Assembly (NCBI GenBank): GCA_017537175.1
Contig: JAFYLH010000021.1
Location: 36,978-100,977, forward strand
Reading direction: 5' to 3'
DNA: 64,000 bases
Source of the DNA: Clostridia bacterium
Lineage (GTDB): Bacteria > Bacillota > Clostridia > Oscillospirales > CAG-272
The notes beneath the pieces are model-generated. The model made no database searches and was not told the DNA's origin. It saw nothing but the letters and a program-made list of their open reading frames with translations. Made by a program: the position numbers and the translations under genes. This document shows, piece by piece, positions 24,278 to 34,900 of the stretch (positions are counted from its first letter, which is position 1; every line of letters starts with the position of its first letter).

Positions 24278-24306
24278 TTGACTTTATCATTGTAATATGA
24301 TAAAGT
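24278..24306 (+). promoter_or_regulatory. Promoter with overlapping inverted-repeat operator before niaR-like gene
   Basis: -35 TTGACT (24278-24283) and -10 TAAAGT (24301-24306), spacing 17. A perfect 10-bp inverted repeat ACTTTATCAT-6 nt-ATGATAAAGT spans 24281-24306 and covers the whole core promoter. It is a likely repressor operator, perhaps autoregulatory. Confidence 0.6.
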
Positions 24307-24326
24307 GTTAAAGAGGCGGTGATGAA

Positions 24327-24839
24327 ATGAAGGCAGATGAGAGAAGAAAAGCAATTATAGATACTTTGAGAGAAGGTAATACAGCTGTAAACGGTACTGC
24401 TATGGCAGAAAAATTCGGTGTTTCCCGTCAGATAATAGTAAGCGATATTTCTGCTCTTAAGGCAGAGGGCTTTGATATACGGTCCACTCACAGCGGATAT
24501 GTTTTGCACACCTCCGATGTTATAAAAAAGGCCTTTAAGGTACGGCATACAAGGGAGCAGACCGAGGATGAGCTTACCCTTATAGTGTCCTTTGGCGGCA
24601 GGGTAGAAAATGTCTATGTATGGCATAAGGTATACGGACGCATAGAAGCGGGCCTTGGCATCGGCAGTAAAAATGATATCGAACGGTTTATGGAGGGTGT
24701 AAGAAGCGGCAAATCCACCGAGCTTATGAACATAACCGGAGGCTACCACTATCACACCGTATCGGCAGAGAATAAGGCTGTGCTTGATGAAATAGAAAAA
24801 GCCCTTAATACTAAGGGTTATATAGTATCAGAAATATAA
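24327..24839 (+). CDS. niaR: NiaR-type nicotinate-responsive transcriptional repressor
   Basis: 170 aa. N-terminal HTH_11 domain (RRKAIIDTLREGNTAVNGTA, then MAEKFGVSRQIIVSDISAL). C-terminal 3H domain with conserved histidines in KVRHTREQTEDEL, VYVWHKVYGRI and GGYHYHTVSAE, which bind nickel and nicotinate in characterised NiaR proteins. It normally represses NAD salvage or niacin transport genes. None is adjacent here, so targets lie elsewhere or only autoregulation is local. ATG 24327 follows GAGGCGGTG. Confidence 0.82.
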   Translation: MKADERRKAIIDTLREGNTAVNGTAMAEKFGVSRQIIVSDISALKAEGFDIRSTHSGYVLHTSDVIKKAFKVRHTREQTEDELTLIVSFGGRVENVYVWHKVYGRIEAGLGIGSKNDIERFMEGVRSGKSTELMNITGGYHYHTVSAENKAVLDEIEKALNTKGYIVSEI

Positions 24840-24840
24840 A

Positions 24841-24874
24841 TAAGGCTTTTCGATGAAACGAAAAGCCTTATTTT
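24841..24874. terminator. Bidirectional terminator between niaR and the histidine kinase
   Basis: TAAGGCTTTTCG-6 nt-CGAAAAGCCTTA then TTTT: a perfect 12-bp stem between convergent genes. It overlaps the kinase stop codon. Confidence 0.9.
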
Positions 24875-25962
24875 GGTAACAGAACGGTAAATGTTACGGT
24901 ATTATCTTCACTTTTGAGGCTTATTTCTCCGCCGTGAAGCTCTACTATACGCTTTGCAAGGGCAAGACCTATACCGTTGCCGGTAGAGGAATGGGATTCG
25001 TCTCCCTGATAAAATTTATCGAATATTCTTGTTTGCTTGCTTTCGGGGATAGTACTGCCCGTGTTTGTTATTTCTACCTTTATATCCTCATCCTCACTCA
25101 AAAGGATGCCGATATATCCGTCGGTATATTTGATGGCATTGTCAAGGAGATTTATCCATACCTCCTGCAAAAGCTCCTTATTGGCGCTGATTGTTTGTTC
25201 GCCTAATTTCAGGTCAAAGTCGATATTCTTATCCGACCATTTTGGCTCGAGAAGCAGTATTGAATTTCTAAGCTGCTCGGAAAGATTATATTCGCTTATA
25301 TCGGTAAGTATGGTCTGGTTTTCTACCTTTGTGAGGTTAAGAACATTGGTGGCCATTGCCGAAAGGCGCAGGGATTCCTTTTCTATGATATCAAGATACT
25401 CAAGCCGCTGCTCCTCTGTAAGGTTACCCTTTTTCAAAAGCTTTGCAAAGCCTGCGATAGAAACGATAGGGGTCTTGAATTCGTGAGAAAAATTATTGAT
25501 AAAATCCTGCCTGAGCATCTGGGTGTTTTCCAGCTGCTCTGCCATTAGGTTAAAGCTGTCTACCGCCTGTTCCACCGCAGGGATTGAGGAAAGATTTTTT
25601 CCCACCTTCATTCTCGCCTTAAAGTCTCCTGAGGCAAGACGGTCTATAGCAACTATAAGATTATATAAGGGCTTAATGGGTATTTTTGATGCACCAAAGG
25701 AGGCGGCAAGTCCTACTATGATACTGACAGCCGCCATCAGCCCGAACAGGGTCACGGGGCTGGTGGTTTCGTTTATTGAAATAATGATACCGGTGTATGC
25801 CAGCAGGTTCACAAGACCAAAGGCGACCAATACCGCTATAAGTATAATACAGAACACAAACAGCATTATCATAAAGCTCAGCCTTATACGGCTCAAGCCC
25901 TTGATGCGTTTAAGATCCTTGATGCGGCTCAAGGCTCTGATGTGTCTTTTATTTTTCTTCAT
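24868..25962 (-). CDS. Sensor histidine kinase
   Basis: 364 aa inner-membrane kinase. Two membrane helices (about residues 28-52 and 68-92) with a very short outside loop, then a HAMP linker (LASGDFKARMKV), the dimerisation/phosphoacceptor box NFSHEFKTPIVSIAGF, the N box LLDNAIKYT and the G2 box GNGIGLALAKRIVELHGGEI. The short extracellular loop suggests sensing within the membrane, as in kinases for cell-envelope antibiotics. The N terminus repeats a basic motif (LSRIKDLKRIKGLSRIRLS). Pairs with the response regulator 25 bases upstream. Confidence 0.92.
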   Translation of the reverse strand: MKKNKRHIRALSRIKDLKRIKGLSRIRLSFMIMLFVFCIILIAVLVAFGLVNLLAYTGIIISINETTSPVTLFGLMAAVSIIVGLAASFGASKIPIKPLYNLIVAIDRLASGDFKARMKVGKNLSSIPAVEQAVDSFNLMAEQLENTQMLRQDFINNFSHEFKTPIVSIAGFAKLLKKGNLTEEQRLEYLDIIEKESLRLSAMATNVLNLTKVENQTILTDISEYNLSEQLRNSILLLEPKWSDKNIDFDLKLGEQTISANKELLQEVWINLLDNAIKYTDGYIGILLSEDEDIKVEITNTGSTIPESKQTRIFDKFYQGDESHSSTGNGIGLALAKRIVELHGGEISLKSEDNTVTFTVLLPK

Positions 25963-25987
25963 ATTGAATTCTCCGTTTTTCGGGATC

Positions 25988-26662
25988 TCAGATTTTTTTG
26001 ACAGCCTTGTATCCCAAGCCTCTTACAGATACTATCTCAAATTCCTGCCAGCCCTCAAAGCGGCGGCGCAGTCTTCCTATATGTACAGTAACCGTTTCCC
26101 AGCCTGTTTCGCTTTCCTGTCCCCATATTTCATCCATAAGCTGAATACGGGTGAATATCTGACCCGGGAAGGACAACAGCTTATAAAGGAGCATAAATTC
26201 CTTCTGGGGAAGCTCCTGAACACTACCGTGGCCTGATACCGTAAGAGATCTGTAGTCCAGAGTGACCTCGCCTACTGTAAGCTTTTGCTCGTTTGCTATT
26301 CTTGCCCGTCTTAAAAGAGCCTTGATACGCAGTATCATCTCCTCCTCGTCAACAGGCTTTGTCATATAGTCATCGGTTCCCGCCATAAATCCCAGACGCT
26401 TTTCCTCGGGCAGCTGCTTTGCGGATACCATAAGAACGGGTAGATTGCTGTCTGTTGTGCGCAGCGTTTTGGTAAACTCATATCCGTCCATATAAGGCAT
26501 CATTATATCAAGCACTACCAGATCTATATGCTCTCTGTCGATTATCTCAAGAGCTTCAATTCCGTTTTCTGCGGTGAAAACAGTATAGTTTTCTGCCTCA
26601 AGCACAGCACGGAACAGCATTCTTGTGTGCTTGTCATCATCTACAACAAGTATGTGAAACAT
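25988..26662 (-). CDS. OmpR/PhoB-family response regulator
   Basis: 224 aa. Receiver domain with ILVVDDDKHTR, phosphoacceptor Asp in LVVLDIMMPYMDGYEF and the conserved Lys in DDYMTKPVDEEE. The C-terminal winged helix has LPQKEFMLLYKLLSFPGQIF and VTVHIGRLRRRF with the GLGYKA ending. It is transcribed first in the operon with the kinase. Target genes are not evident from the sequence. Confidence 0.93.
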   Translation of the reverse strand: MFHILVVDDDKHTRMLFRAVLEAENYTVFTAENGIEALEIIDREHIDLVVLDIMMPYMDGYEFTKTLRTTDSNLPVLMVSAKQLPEEKRLGFMAGTDDYMTKPVDEEEMILRIKALLRRARIANEQKLTVGEVTLDYRSLTVSGHGSVQELPQKEFMLLYKLLSFPGQIFTRIQLMDEIWGQESETGWETVTVHIGRLRRRFEGWQEFEIVSVRGLGYKAVKKI

Positions 26663-26810
26663 TTTATCACCTCTAATATATTTTATTATGATATTATGTT
26701 AATGTCAAGTTTATATTTTGCGTTATCAAATTTTTTATCGGATGCATTGTTGCGCTCTTGTTGAAGATTTCTAAATAATTAAGAGTAAACCACGGTTTTG
26801 TTAATAAATA

Positions 26811-26839
26811 TTGACAAATCTGTATATGCCTGTTATAAT
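26811..26839 (+). promoter_or_regulatory. Consensus sigma-A promoter of hppA
   Basis: -35 TTGACA at 26811-26816 and -10 TATAAT at 26834-26839, spacing 17: a perfect consensus promoter. Confidence 0.9.
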
Positions 26840-26853
26840 ATTAACACAAATCT

Positions 26854-26867
26854 TGTTAATATTAACA
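26854..26867 (+). promoter_or_regulatory. Operator-like palindrome in the hppA leader
   Basis: TGTTAATATTAACA is a perfect 14-bp palindrome just after the expected transcription start. A partial copy (ATAATATTAACA) overlaps the -10 region. This arrangement fits a repressor site. The binding protein is not known. Confidence 0.45.
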
Positions 26868-26890
26868 TAGATTTAAACTTGGAGGTAGTT

Positions 26891-28942
26891 ATGTTTGAAT
26901 TCTTAAAGATCAATGCCGATCTGGGTGTAATCTTTATGTGTGCCGTGGGTGTTATTCTTTCGGTGCTTTTGGTAATAGGAATCAAAAGGGTAAAGATATT
27001 TGATCCGAGGATGAACGAGATATCGTCTTTTATCAAGGGCGGTGCTATGGCGTATCTGTACCGTCAGTACAAGGTACTTGCAGTCTTTCTTGTTCTGATG
27101 TTTTTCCTTATCGGATTTCTTCCCGATCTTGGATTTGGCGTGGCTGCCGCCTTCCTTTTTGGTGCCATTCTTTCCTGCTGTGCAGGCTATATGGGTATGC
27201 GTACCGCTGTTATATCAAATGTAAGAACAGCAGAGTCTGCAAAGAAGGGTCTTAGCTCCGCTTTTAAAATAGCCTTTTCGGGCGGTGCGGTTATGGGTAT
27301 ACTGGTGGTATCCATAGGTGCCTTCGGTGTTGCTCTTGTGTCATACATAATGCGACTTATCGACCCAAATGCAGATCCCAATCTTGTTAATCAGCTTCTT
27401 ACAGGTTTTTCGCTTGGAGCAAGCTCGGTAGCTCTCTTCTGCCGTGTAGGCGGCGGTATATATACCAAGGCGGCGGACGTAGGTGCAGATCTTGTAGGTA
27501 AAGTGGAAGCGGGTATACCTGAGGATGATCCCAAGAACCCTGCCGTTATTGCCGACAACGTAGGTGATAATGTAGGTGACGTTGCAGGTATGGGTGCAGA
27601 CCTCTTTGAGAGCTATGTAGGCTGTATTATTGCAGCGCTTCTTTTGGCGGCAGACAGCTTTAATATAGTTAATTCCTATCATATACTTCTGCTTGTGGCA
27701 GGAGGACTGCTTGCTTCCTTTGTCGGTATAGTTATCACAAGACTTTTAAAGACAAAGAATGCGTCACTTTCCCTCAATATAGGTACATATGTTTCCTCCG
27801 CACTTCTTGTGGGAGTAAGCTATCTTGTTTTCAGCAAAAATATTTATTTATTCCTTTGTGTTCTTTGCGGTATCGTTGCAGGTGTACTTATCGGTAAGCT
27901 TACAGAGATATATACCTCTGCCAAATACAAAACCGTAAAGAAGATTGCTGCATCGGGCGAGACGGGAAGTGCTACCAACATTCTGTCCGGATATGCCGCG
28001 GGTATGAAGAGCACGGCTCTGCCTATTATAGTTATTGCGGCTGTTATTGTAATTTCTTACAGCCTCGGTATTGTATCAGGAAGTGCATTCGGAGATCAAG
28101 CACAGCAGTGCGGACATATCGGTGTTGTCCTTGCCGCTCTCGGTATGCTTGCAACGGTAGGTATGATAGTATCTGTGGATGCGTACGGTCCTATAGCGGA
28201 TAATGCAGGCGGCATCGCACAGATGAGCAACCTTGATAAGTCGGTGCGTGAGATAACAGACAATCTTGACAGCGTAGGCAACACAACAGCCGCTATCGGT
28301 AAGGGCTTTTCTATCGGTTCTGCTGCTCTTACTTCTCTTGCACTTATCGTATCTTATACCCATGCTGCCAAGCTTGATACAATAGACATCTTTTCTGCCA
28401 ATGTACTTGGCGGTCTGCTTATTGGCGGAATGCTGTCATATCTTTTCTCGGCACTTACCATAAACTCGGTATCCAAGGCGGCAAACCATATGATCGCCGA
28501 GGTCCGCCGTCAGTTCAAAGAAAAGAAGGGCATTATGGCGGGTACCGAAAAGCCTGATTATGACAAGTGTGTTGATATCAGTACCAAGGCGGCAATACGT
28601 GAGATGATACTCCCGGGTATCATTGCCATTGTTGCTCCCATTGTTGTGGGCATTATTCCCGGATTGGGCAAGGAGGCTCTTGCAGGTCTGCTTATCGGTG
28701 CAACCGTAACAGGTGTGCTTCAGGCAATAAGTATGTCAAACTCGGGCGGTGCTTGGGACAATGCAAAGAAGTATGTAGAGGAGGGACACCACGGCGGCAA
28801 GAACAGCGAGGCTCATAAGGCGTCTGTTATCGGCGATACCGTAGGCGATCCCTTAAAGGATACGGCAGGTCCCTCGCTTAACATTCTTATCAAGCTTATG
28901 AGCATTGTAGCGGTGGTATTTGCACCCTTATTCCTTAAATAA
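26891..28942 (+). CDS. hppA: Membrane-bound, K+-dependent-type pyrophosphatase
   Basis: 683 aa integral membrane pump (about 16 helices) that couples PPi hydrolysis to Na+ or H+ export. Catalytic acidic clusters are visible: [40 protein letters not shown] and the C-terminal [18 protein letters not shown]. The [10 protein letters not shown] segment has Ala where K+-independent enzymes carry Lys, indicating the K+-dependent clade. Na+ versus H+ specificity cannot be decided here. The start ATG 26891 follows GGAGG; an upstream in-frame ATG lies within the promoter. Confidence 0.95.
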   Translation: MFEFLKINADLGVIFMCAVGVILSVLLVIGIKRVKIFDPRMNEISSFIKGGAMAYLYRQYKVLAVFLVLMFFLIGFLPDLGFGVAAAFLFGAILSCCAGYMGMRTAVISNVRTAESAKKGLSSAFKIAFSGGAVMGILVVSIGAFGVALVSYIMRLIDPNADPNLVNQLLTGFSLGASSVALFCRVGGGIYTKAADVGADLVGKVEAGIPEDDPKNPAVIADNVGDNVGDVAGMGADLFESYVGCIIAALLLAADSFNIVNSYHILLLVAGGLLASFVGIVITRLLKTKNASLSLNIGTYVSSALLVGVSYLVFSKNIYLFLCVLCGIVAGVLIGKLTEIYTSAKYKTVKKIAASGETGSATNILSGYAAGMKSTALPIIVIAAVIVISYSLGIVSGSAFGDQAQQCGHIGVVLAALGMLATVGMIVSVDAYGPIADNAGGIAQMSNLDKSVREITDNLDSVGNTTAAIGKGFSIGSAALTSLALIVSYTHAAKLDTIDIFSANVLGGLLIGGMLSYLFSALTINSVSKAANHMIAEVRRQFKEKKGIMAGTEKPDYDKCVDISTKAAIREMILPGIIAIVAPIVVGIIPGLGKEALAGLLIGATVTGVLQAISMSNSGGAWDNAKKYVEEGHHGGKNSEAHKASVIGDTVGDPLKDTAGPSLNILIKLMSIVAVVFAPLFLK

Positions 28943-28949
28943 AATTCAT

Positions 28950-28978
28950 CCCCTTGGATTACTCCAAGGGGATTTTTG
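28950..28978. terminator. Terminator between hppA and the helicase gene
   Basis: CCCCTTGGA-TTAC-TCCAAGGGG then ATTTTTG: a 9-bp stem between convergent genes. Confidence 0.9.
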
Positions 28979-28980
28979 TC

Positions 28981-31683
28981 TCAAAAGCGGTCTATTATAT
29001 CAAATGCTGCGCAGAGAGCTTGCTCTCTTGTAGAATAACTTTCCTTTGCAAACCTTGAATCTATGGCATATTTCCATTTTGATTCATGGCAGATCAATAC
29101 TATAAGATGATCCTTTATCTTAAGGTATTCGTTGCCGTTTTTTGACCGCTTCCATTTCCGTGTAAGCAGAGTCTCAAGGCGGCTTTGTCGGTTTTTAAAC
29201 TCCTGCTCGCGCTTTTTGGCTCTCTCTATATCTCCCTCCATTTTGCCGGCGCATACACAGCCTGCACCGATTTTATGGGGATAAGCATCGTGTACCATAT
29301 GGTGAACATATCTTATTATCTGATATCCGCACATTTCGCAGATGCCCGCAGGCTCACCCAGATCGCTGATACCCTCACACCTCCAGCCGCTGTGGGGAAC
29401 ATCGTCGTGCTTCCATAGATTTTCGGCATCGTTATCGGCAGGCTTTAAGCTGTTTTCGGCAGGGTCGGTACGGTTTTCTTTAGCATCCCGTATGATCTGT
29501 TCAGCTTTATCAACGACATTAGCTTCGGGTTCGGGTGTAATTATCGGGCTGCTCTGTTTTGAAAAGAAGTCCTTTGATATGATCCTTTCGGCATTTATCT
29601 TTTTAAAGAATACTCTGTAACTGTGGCGGGCTTGGTCATAGCTGATGATACTTCCTTCGCCAAAGGCGGGATGCTCAACCCTACTGCCGTCGCAAAGAAT
29701 GTCATTATCGGGTATCGGTACCGATCCCCCCGCCGCTTTCTTACTTTCCTCCAAAAGCTCTCTTGAGATATTTCCTATGCGCTCATAGTTTTCCTCTCCC
29801 ATCTCCCACAAAAAGCGGGAGGGGAGCTTGTGGTTTCCGTTCTGTGTACTGCCCTCGGAGTCAAGGATGAAAAGCCTTTTCTCGGCACGGGTTATGGCCA
29901 CATAACACAGTCTTCGCTCCTCCTCAAGTCCTAACTGCTTTCGTGATTCGATGGTTTTGGGTGAAGGGAATATGCCTTCGGAAAAGCCTACTATGAACAC
30001 ACAGGGGAATTCAAGACCCTTTGCGGCGTGTATGGTCATAAGCTTGGCTTTGTCTGATTCCTCCTCGCTGTCATCTCCCGCTTGCAGGGATATCTGGTTT
30101 ATAAACTCCTTCAGGGTAACTGTTTCTCCAAAGCTCTTTTCAAATTCGTCGGCTATGCGCTTAAATTCGGACAGGTTTTCAAACCTTTCCATATCCCCCA
30201 GCTCCCGAATATATTTTTCATATCCGGTATCGCTGCACACCCTTTCGACTATATCGGAGATCTTCATATGCGAAGAATCATTTCTCAGAGCATTTATGCA
30301 GCTTATAAACTCAGCAGCACCGCTGTTTTTGAAAACAGGGTCGGTGATATTGCTTTCCAGAATATCAAACAGAGGTGATGTGTCAACCGACAGCTCTGAC
30401 AACCTCTGCAATTTCACTCTGCCGAAGCGGCGGCGGGGCTTGTTGACTATACGCTTGAAGGAAACATCGTCATTGTAGGCAATAAGCCTCAGATATGCCA
30501 ATATGTCCTGTATCTCCATACGGTCATAAAACTTAACACCGCCGTATATTTCATAAGGAATACCGTTTTCGGTAAACTTCTTTTCTATTATACGGGAAAG
30601 AAATCCCGAGCGGTAAAGCACGGCAAAGTCTGAGTAGCCGTATCCCTCCTGCCTTCGCAATTTTTCAATATTTTCGATTATCCTGTCGGCCTCATCATAT
30701 TCGGTTTTGGTATGATAGTGGATGACTGTTGCTCCGTTGGGGTTTTCGGTGAACAGATCCTTTTTAAGTCGGTATTGATTATTCTCTATAAGTGTGTTTG
30801 CGCATTTGAGTATCTCGGGAGTGGAACGGTAGTTTTGATTGAGAAATACTGTATTTGTGGCTTCGTGGGTCTTGTCAAAATCCACAAGCAGCTTAACATC
30901 AGAGCCTCTCCACTCATATATGTTCTGATCCGGATCACCTACTATCATAAGGTTGGTGTATTTTTGACACAGACTGTCTATAAGCCGCATCTCTACCGAT
31001 GATGAATCCTGAAACTCGTCCACCTGTATATAATTGAGTCTGTCCTGCCACTTAGCCAACACCTCGGGAAAATTCTCGAAAATATACAGGGTAAAGTACA
31101 TAAGATCCTCAAAGTCCAGGGCATACAGCTGCTTTTGCTTTTGCAAAAATTCCTCAAGTATGCTGCCGTTGATATCCGAAGAGTTTGATGATATAGGACA
31201 TTTTTCGGTGATCCTCATTTTTGATACATAGTCCGAGTTTGCTTTGAAAAAGGCTATCTGCTTGAGAATATTTTCAAAGCTTGCGTGGTCAAGCTTCAGC
31301 TCGTGCTTCTGATATATATCTGCAAGGATGGACTTTTGCTGTGTGCGGTCGATTATCTGAAAATCGGAAGGGAAGAACATCTTTTCGATATCCTCGCGTA
31401 ATACTCTTACGCAAAAGCCATGATAGGTACATATGAGAGAGGTATCGTATTCCTCACCCACAAGAGCACGTATACGGCGCTTCATCTCTCCTGCCGCCTT
31501 GTTGGTAAAGGTAACACACAGAATGTTGGCAGTATCAATGCCGTATTCATTTACAAGGTAGGCATATCTTGATACCAAAAGCTTTGTTTTGCCGCTTCCT
31601 GCGCCTGCTATAACACGCAGATATCCTTCGGTTGCAAGGACAGCCTCTCTTTGTTTATCGTTTAATCCGGACATAAAGTTCAT
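28981..31683 (-). CDS. UvrD/Rep-family ATP-dependent DNA helicase with C-terminal zinc-ribbon-like extension
   Basis: 900 aa SF1A helicase. Motifs in order: Q motif LNDKQREAV, Walker A AGAGSGKTKLL (about 30), motif Ia TFTNKAAGEMKRR, Walker B VDEFQDSS, motif III GDPDQNIYEWRG, motif IV NYRSTPEIL, motif V LMTIHAAKGLEFPCVFIVG and motif VI EERRLCYVAITRAEKRLF. A PcrA-like Tudor segment follows (VEHPAFGEGSIISYD). The last 150 or so residues are unusual for the family: CEMCGYQIIRYVHHMVHDAY followed by CVCAGKMEG look like a metal-binding module. Probably acts in DNA repair or recombination. Confidence 0.9.
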   Translation of the reverse strand: MNFMSGLNDKQREAVLATEGYLRVIAGAGSGKTKLLVSRYAYLVNEYGIDTANILCVTFTNKAAGEMKRRIRALVGEEYDTSLICTYHGFCVRVLREDIEKMFFPSDFQIIDRTQQKSILADIYQKHELKLDHASFENILKQIAFFKANSDYVSKMRITEKCPISSNSSDINGSILEEFLQKQKQLYALDFEDLMYFTLYIFENFPEVLAKWQDRLNYIQVDEFQDSSSVEMRLIDSLCQKYTNLMIVGDPDQNIYEWRGSDVKLLVDFDKTHEATNTVFLNQNYRSTPEILKCANTLIENNQYRLKKDLFTENPNGATVIHYHTKTEYDEADRIIENIEKLRRQEGYGYSDFAVLYRSGFLSRIIEKKFTENGIPYEIYGGVKFYDRMEIQDILAYLRLIAYNDDVSFKRIVNKPRRRFGRVKLQRLSELSVDTSPLFDILESNITDPVFKNSGAAEFISCINALRNDSSHMKISDIVERVCSDTGYEKYIRELGDMERFENLSEFKRIADEFEKSFGETVTLKEFINQISLQAGDDSEEESDKAKLMTIHAAKGLEFPCVFIVGFSEGIFPSPKTIESRKQLGLEEERRLCYVAITRAEKRLFILDSEGSTQNGNHKLPSRFLWEMGEENYERIGNISRELLEESKKAAGGSVPIPDNDILCDGSRVEHPAFGEGSIISYDQARHSYRVFFKKINAERIISKDFFSKQSSPIITPEPEANVVDKAEQIIRDAKENRTDPAENSLKPADNDAENLWKHDDVPHSGWRCEGISDLGEPAGICEMCGYQIIRYVHHMVHDAYPHKIGAGCVCAGKMEGDIERAKKREQEFKNRQSRLETLLTRKWKRSKNGNEYLKIKDHLIVLICHESKWKYAIDSRFAKESYSTREQALCAAFDIIDRF

Positions 31684-31919
31684 AATTATATACCTCCATA
31701 CCCCATTTTAGCAAAAAACAAGTCCCAAAAATCGGACTTGTTTGGGGAATTAATATGATTTGAGCAAAACAATTATCATTTTGTTCGGTTAATTTTGTGA
31801 TTTTTTCGACATTTTCTCATTTCACCCTCTTGTAAAATATGAGATTTTTTTGTATACTGTATATAGATAATATGTTAACATCGGAGAATTATATATATTC
31901 CTTACAAGGAGGAAACGAG

Positions 31920-34900
31920 ATGAAAAGGATCCTGTCATTGATACTGTGTACGGCAATGCTTGTTTCGGCATTTGCTTTTAATATTTCGGCTTACGAGGGG
32001 GATGCGAGACTGGCAGATCCCCACACTCTTGATGATTGGCAGCATCTCTTTGGAGAGGGTGTCATACACACCGGAAACGCAGGTGCGGTATGGTCGGACA
32101 AGAGTGTGCTTACAGATCCTTCGGTTTTGGGTGTTGAGCTTACGGATGAGTGTAATTTTGCAGTGGCTCTGTCCGCCCTTGCCTCTGATATGAATATAAT
32201 CGGCTATTCGGGCGTGCCTGCCGATACTATGCTTATTATAGAGTCTTCGGATATAAAAAAATCACTTGATTATATCGATAAGGCCGTTGACAGCCTTTAC
32301 GGATCCAATAATCATAACCGTATAGGAGCTGTAATATATTCAAAGGAAGCGTCCTACATACTTCCTATATCCAAGTATGCCGCATCGGTAGCCTCTTCTC
32401 TTGTTAAAGCAGAGGACTGTCATAATTTCCAGCAGGCTATGTACAAGGCATACGAGCTTTTTATGGCAATTGATGATACTACTATCGAGGGCGAGGGCAT
32501 TCAGTCGGGAAGCAAGCGCTTACCTGTTTTCCTTATGATGACCAAGAGCGATTTTACCGAGGCATCAAGTAACTTTGCCGATCTTTGGGAAGCCGATCTT
32601 ACCACCAAAAATGAGGAATATGCCCATCTTGTACCCTTTGCAATGCAGCTTACCGCGGCCTATGCAAAGGCAGCCGTAGAAAAGCATTACGACCACGAGG
32701 CGTTTGTTTACACTCTCGGAAGTGTATCCGGGCTTTTTGATACAACGGCAACTGCGACCTGCTGGGATATCTATGAGCAGGCTCCCGAGGAATCCTCTGT
32801 ACAGCTGGCATCGGATAAGGTGTGGGTGCGTGATAACGGCGGCTATTGGCAGACACTCTACAAGAGCTTTAAAAAATCAACCTATCAGTTATCCCGGGAT
32901 TTTATTACCGAGTATTATTCTACCGAGGCTCATTTTGATACCGTAATAGGGAAGATAATAGAGCATTCGCTCAACGATCCCACCTATGTAGAGGGTGGAG
33001 ACGACCGTGTTGGCGGATATATCGAGTTTATCGATGATATCGGCAGATATATGGAGGTCAAGGATGTCAAGGGCATCCGCCTTGCGGGTAAGCTTTATAC
33101 AGGAGTCTCCCTTGCTCAGAACTTTGTTCCCGGCGGAGGTCTGCTTGGCGCTGTTGCATCACCCAACGAGCTTGGAAATGAAATGATATGGTCGGTTATG
33201 GAGCGCCTTGGAATAGAGGAGCTTTCTACGGCTCAGCAGCTTATATCCCTTGCGTACCGCTCGGGACAGTTGAGTTATAATAAAGAAACAGGCGAATACA
33301 GCAACTATATCGGTTGGTATGCCGACAAGGACGGAAAATTTATCGGTCACGCAAAGGATGGGGACAAGACCTATCCCGACGGCACTGTGTTTTATAACAA
33401 GTCCTACGGATTTACCGGAGCTGTTGCGGACGGTTACAAGGCTTCCGATATGATGTATATTTCGGTTCAGATCCATACCCGTATCACAACAGGAACTCAA
33501 GCGGTCATATTCCGTATTCCCGCGGCTCTCATTCCGGTCATAAACTATAATGTTTCATATACAGGGCAGAGCCTTGAGGATCCGGGGGATATTACCCTTG
33601 AATATGACAATAAGATCAAAATTGATACGGTAGGTAACGGTATACCCGATACCGAGGTGGATATAACTCCCATCCGTCTTGTGTATGAGGTGGGTCTGCG
33701 CTCGGATATCGACGATATTACGGTCAATGACTTAGTTGATCCCTCCTACGAGCATATTGAGGATGGAGTATATACCTTCTATACCAACCGCTGGGATACC
33801 GAGGATATCGGCCACGCCCACCCTTCGGAGGCTAAAAATACAGTATCCTTCTTTGAGCCCTCACCCGAAAATGAGCGGTATTATTATACCCATAACACAA
33901 CGGTCTACGAGTGTACTGACGGAGAGTATACACCCTACAAGGGCAGCTCTGCCCCCGTTTATGAATCGGGCAGATATTTCCGTGCTCACAATGTTTATGA
34001 GTACAGCGACTCAGCTTCGGGCGGCAATGCGATCATACATACCCACTATGAAGAGATAAGCGAGGACAGCCTTAATAAGGCAGTCAAGTCAAGCTCTGGC
34101 TGGTATATTCCCAAGGGAACGGTATACAGATACTTTGAGGATCACGAGCATCTCAAGACCGAAAATACAACAGGTACTATAAGCTACAGTCATTATGTCA
34201 ATATAGAGGACAGACAGGGCGATGCTTATTATGTAGACTATATTCTCGGCAATAACGGCAAAATGACCCTTAAGGCAGCCACGGGTGTAAAGCTTTCGGT
34301 TAATGACGATGAAACCACAAGAGGCAGATACGATAAGGTCGGCTTTGAAATAAGCGCACCCGACGGAAGATACCGTCTTGTCAGCTATGACGGCGGCAAG
34401 ACCGTAACCGAGCTTAATGTTACCGAAGGTAAGGCAATCCTTGAGCTTGGTATGAACACCGAGGTATACATAGCAGATCTGCCTGCAGGCGCCGATATAG
34501 ATATCCGTATGCTCACCGAGGGCAAGGATTATTGCGGCAAGGACGGGGACAGCATAACTCTTACCGTAGAAGAGACAGGCTTTGTTACTGCAGATTTTAC
34601 TGCCACACTCGTATCCCCTGTAGACAGCGGACTCCTTGTGCTTGACCTGGATGTGGTACATCCTTTGGGAGAGGATGCTGATGCCACATACCACCAATTC
34701 AGCTTTGATGTAAGCTATGACGGCAAGACCGAAGCTATAGCTCTTCGCCACGGTGAGAGTGCCGTCATAAAGGACATACCTGTCGGATGCGAGGTAACAA
34801 TAACCCAAAAAGACCTGCCTGACGGCTTTACCTCCGACAAGGAAGATAATACTCAGCGTATAACCGTAGAGGAGGCAGGAATATACATTTCAGGCTTTGT

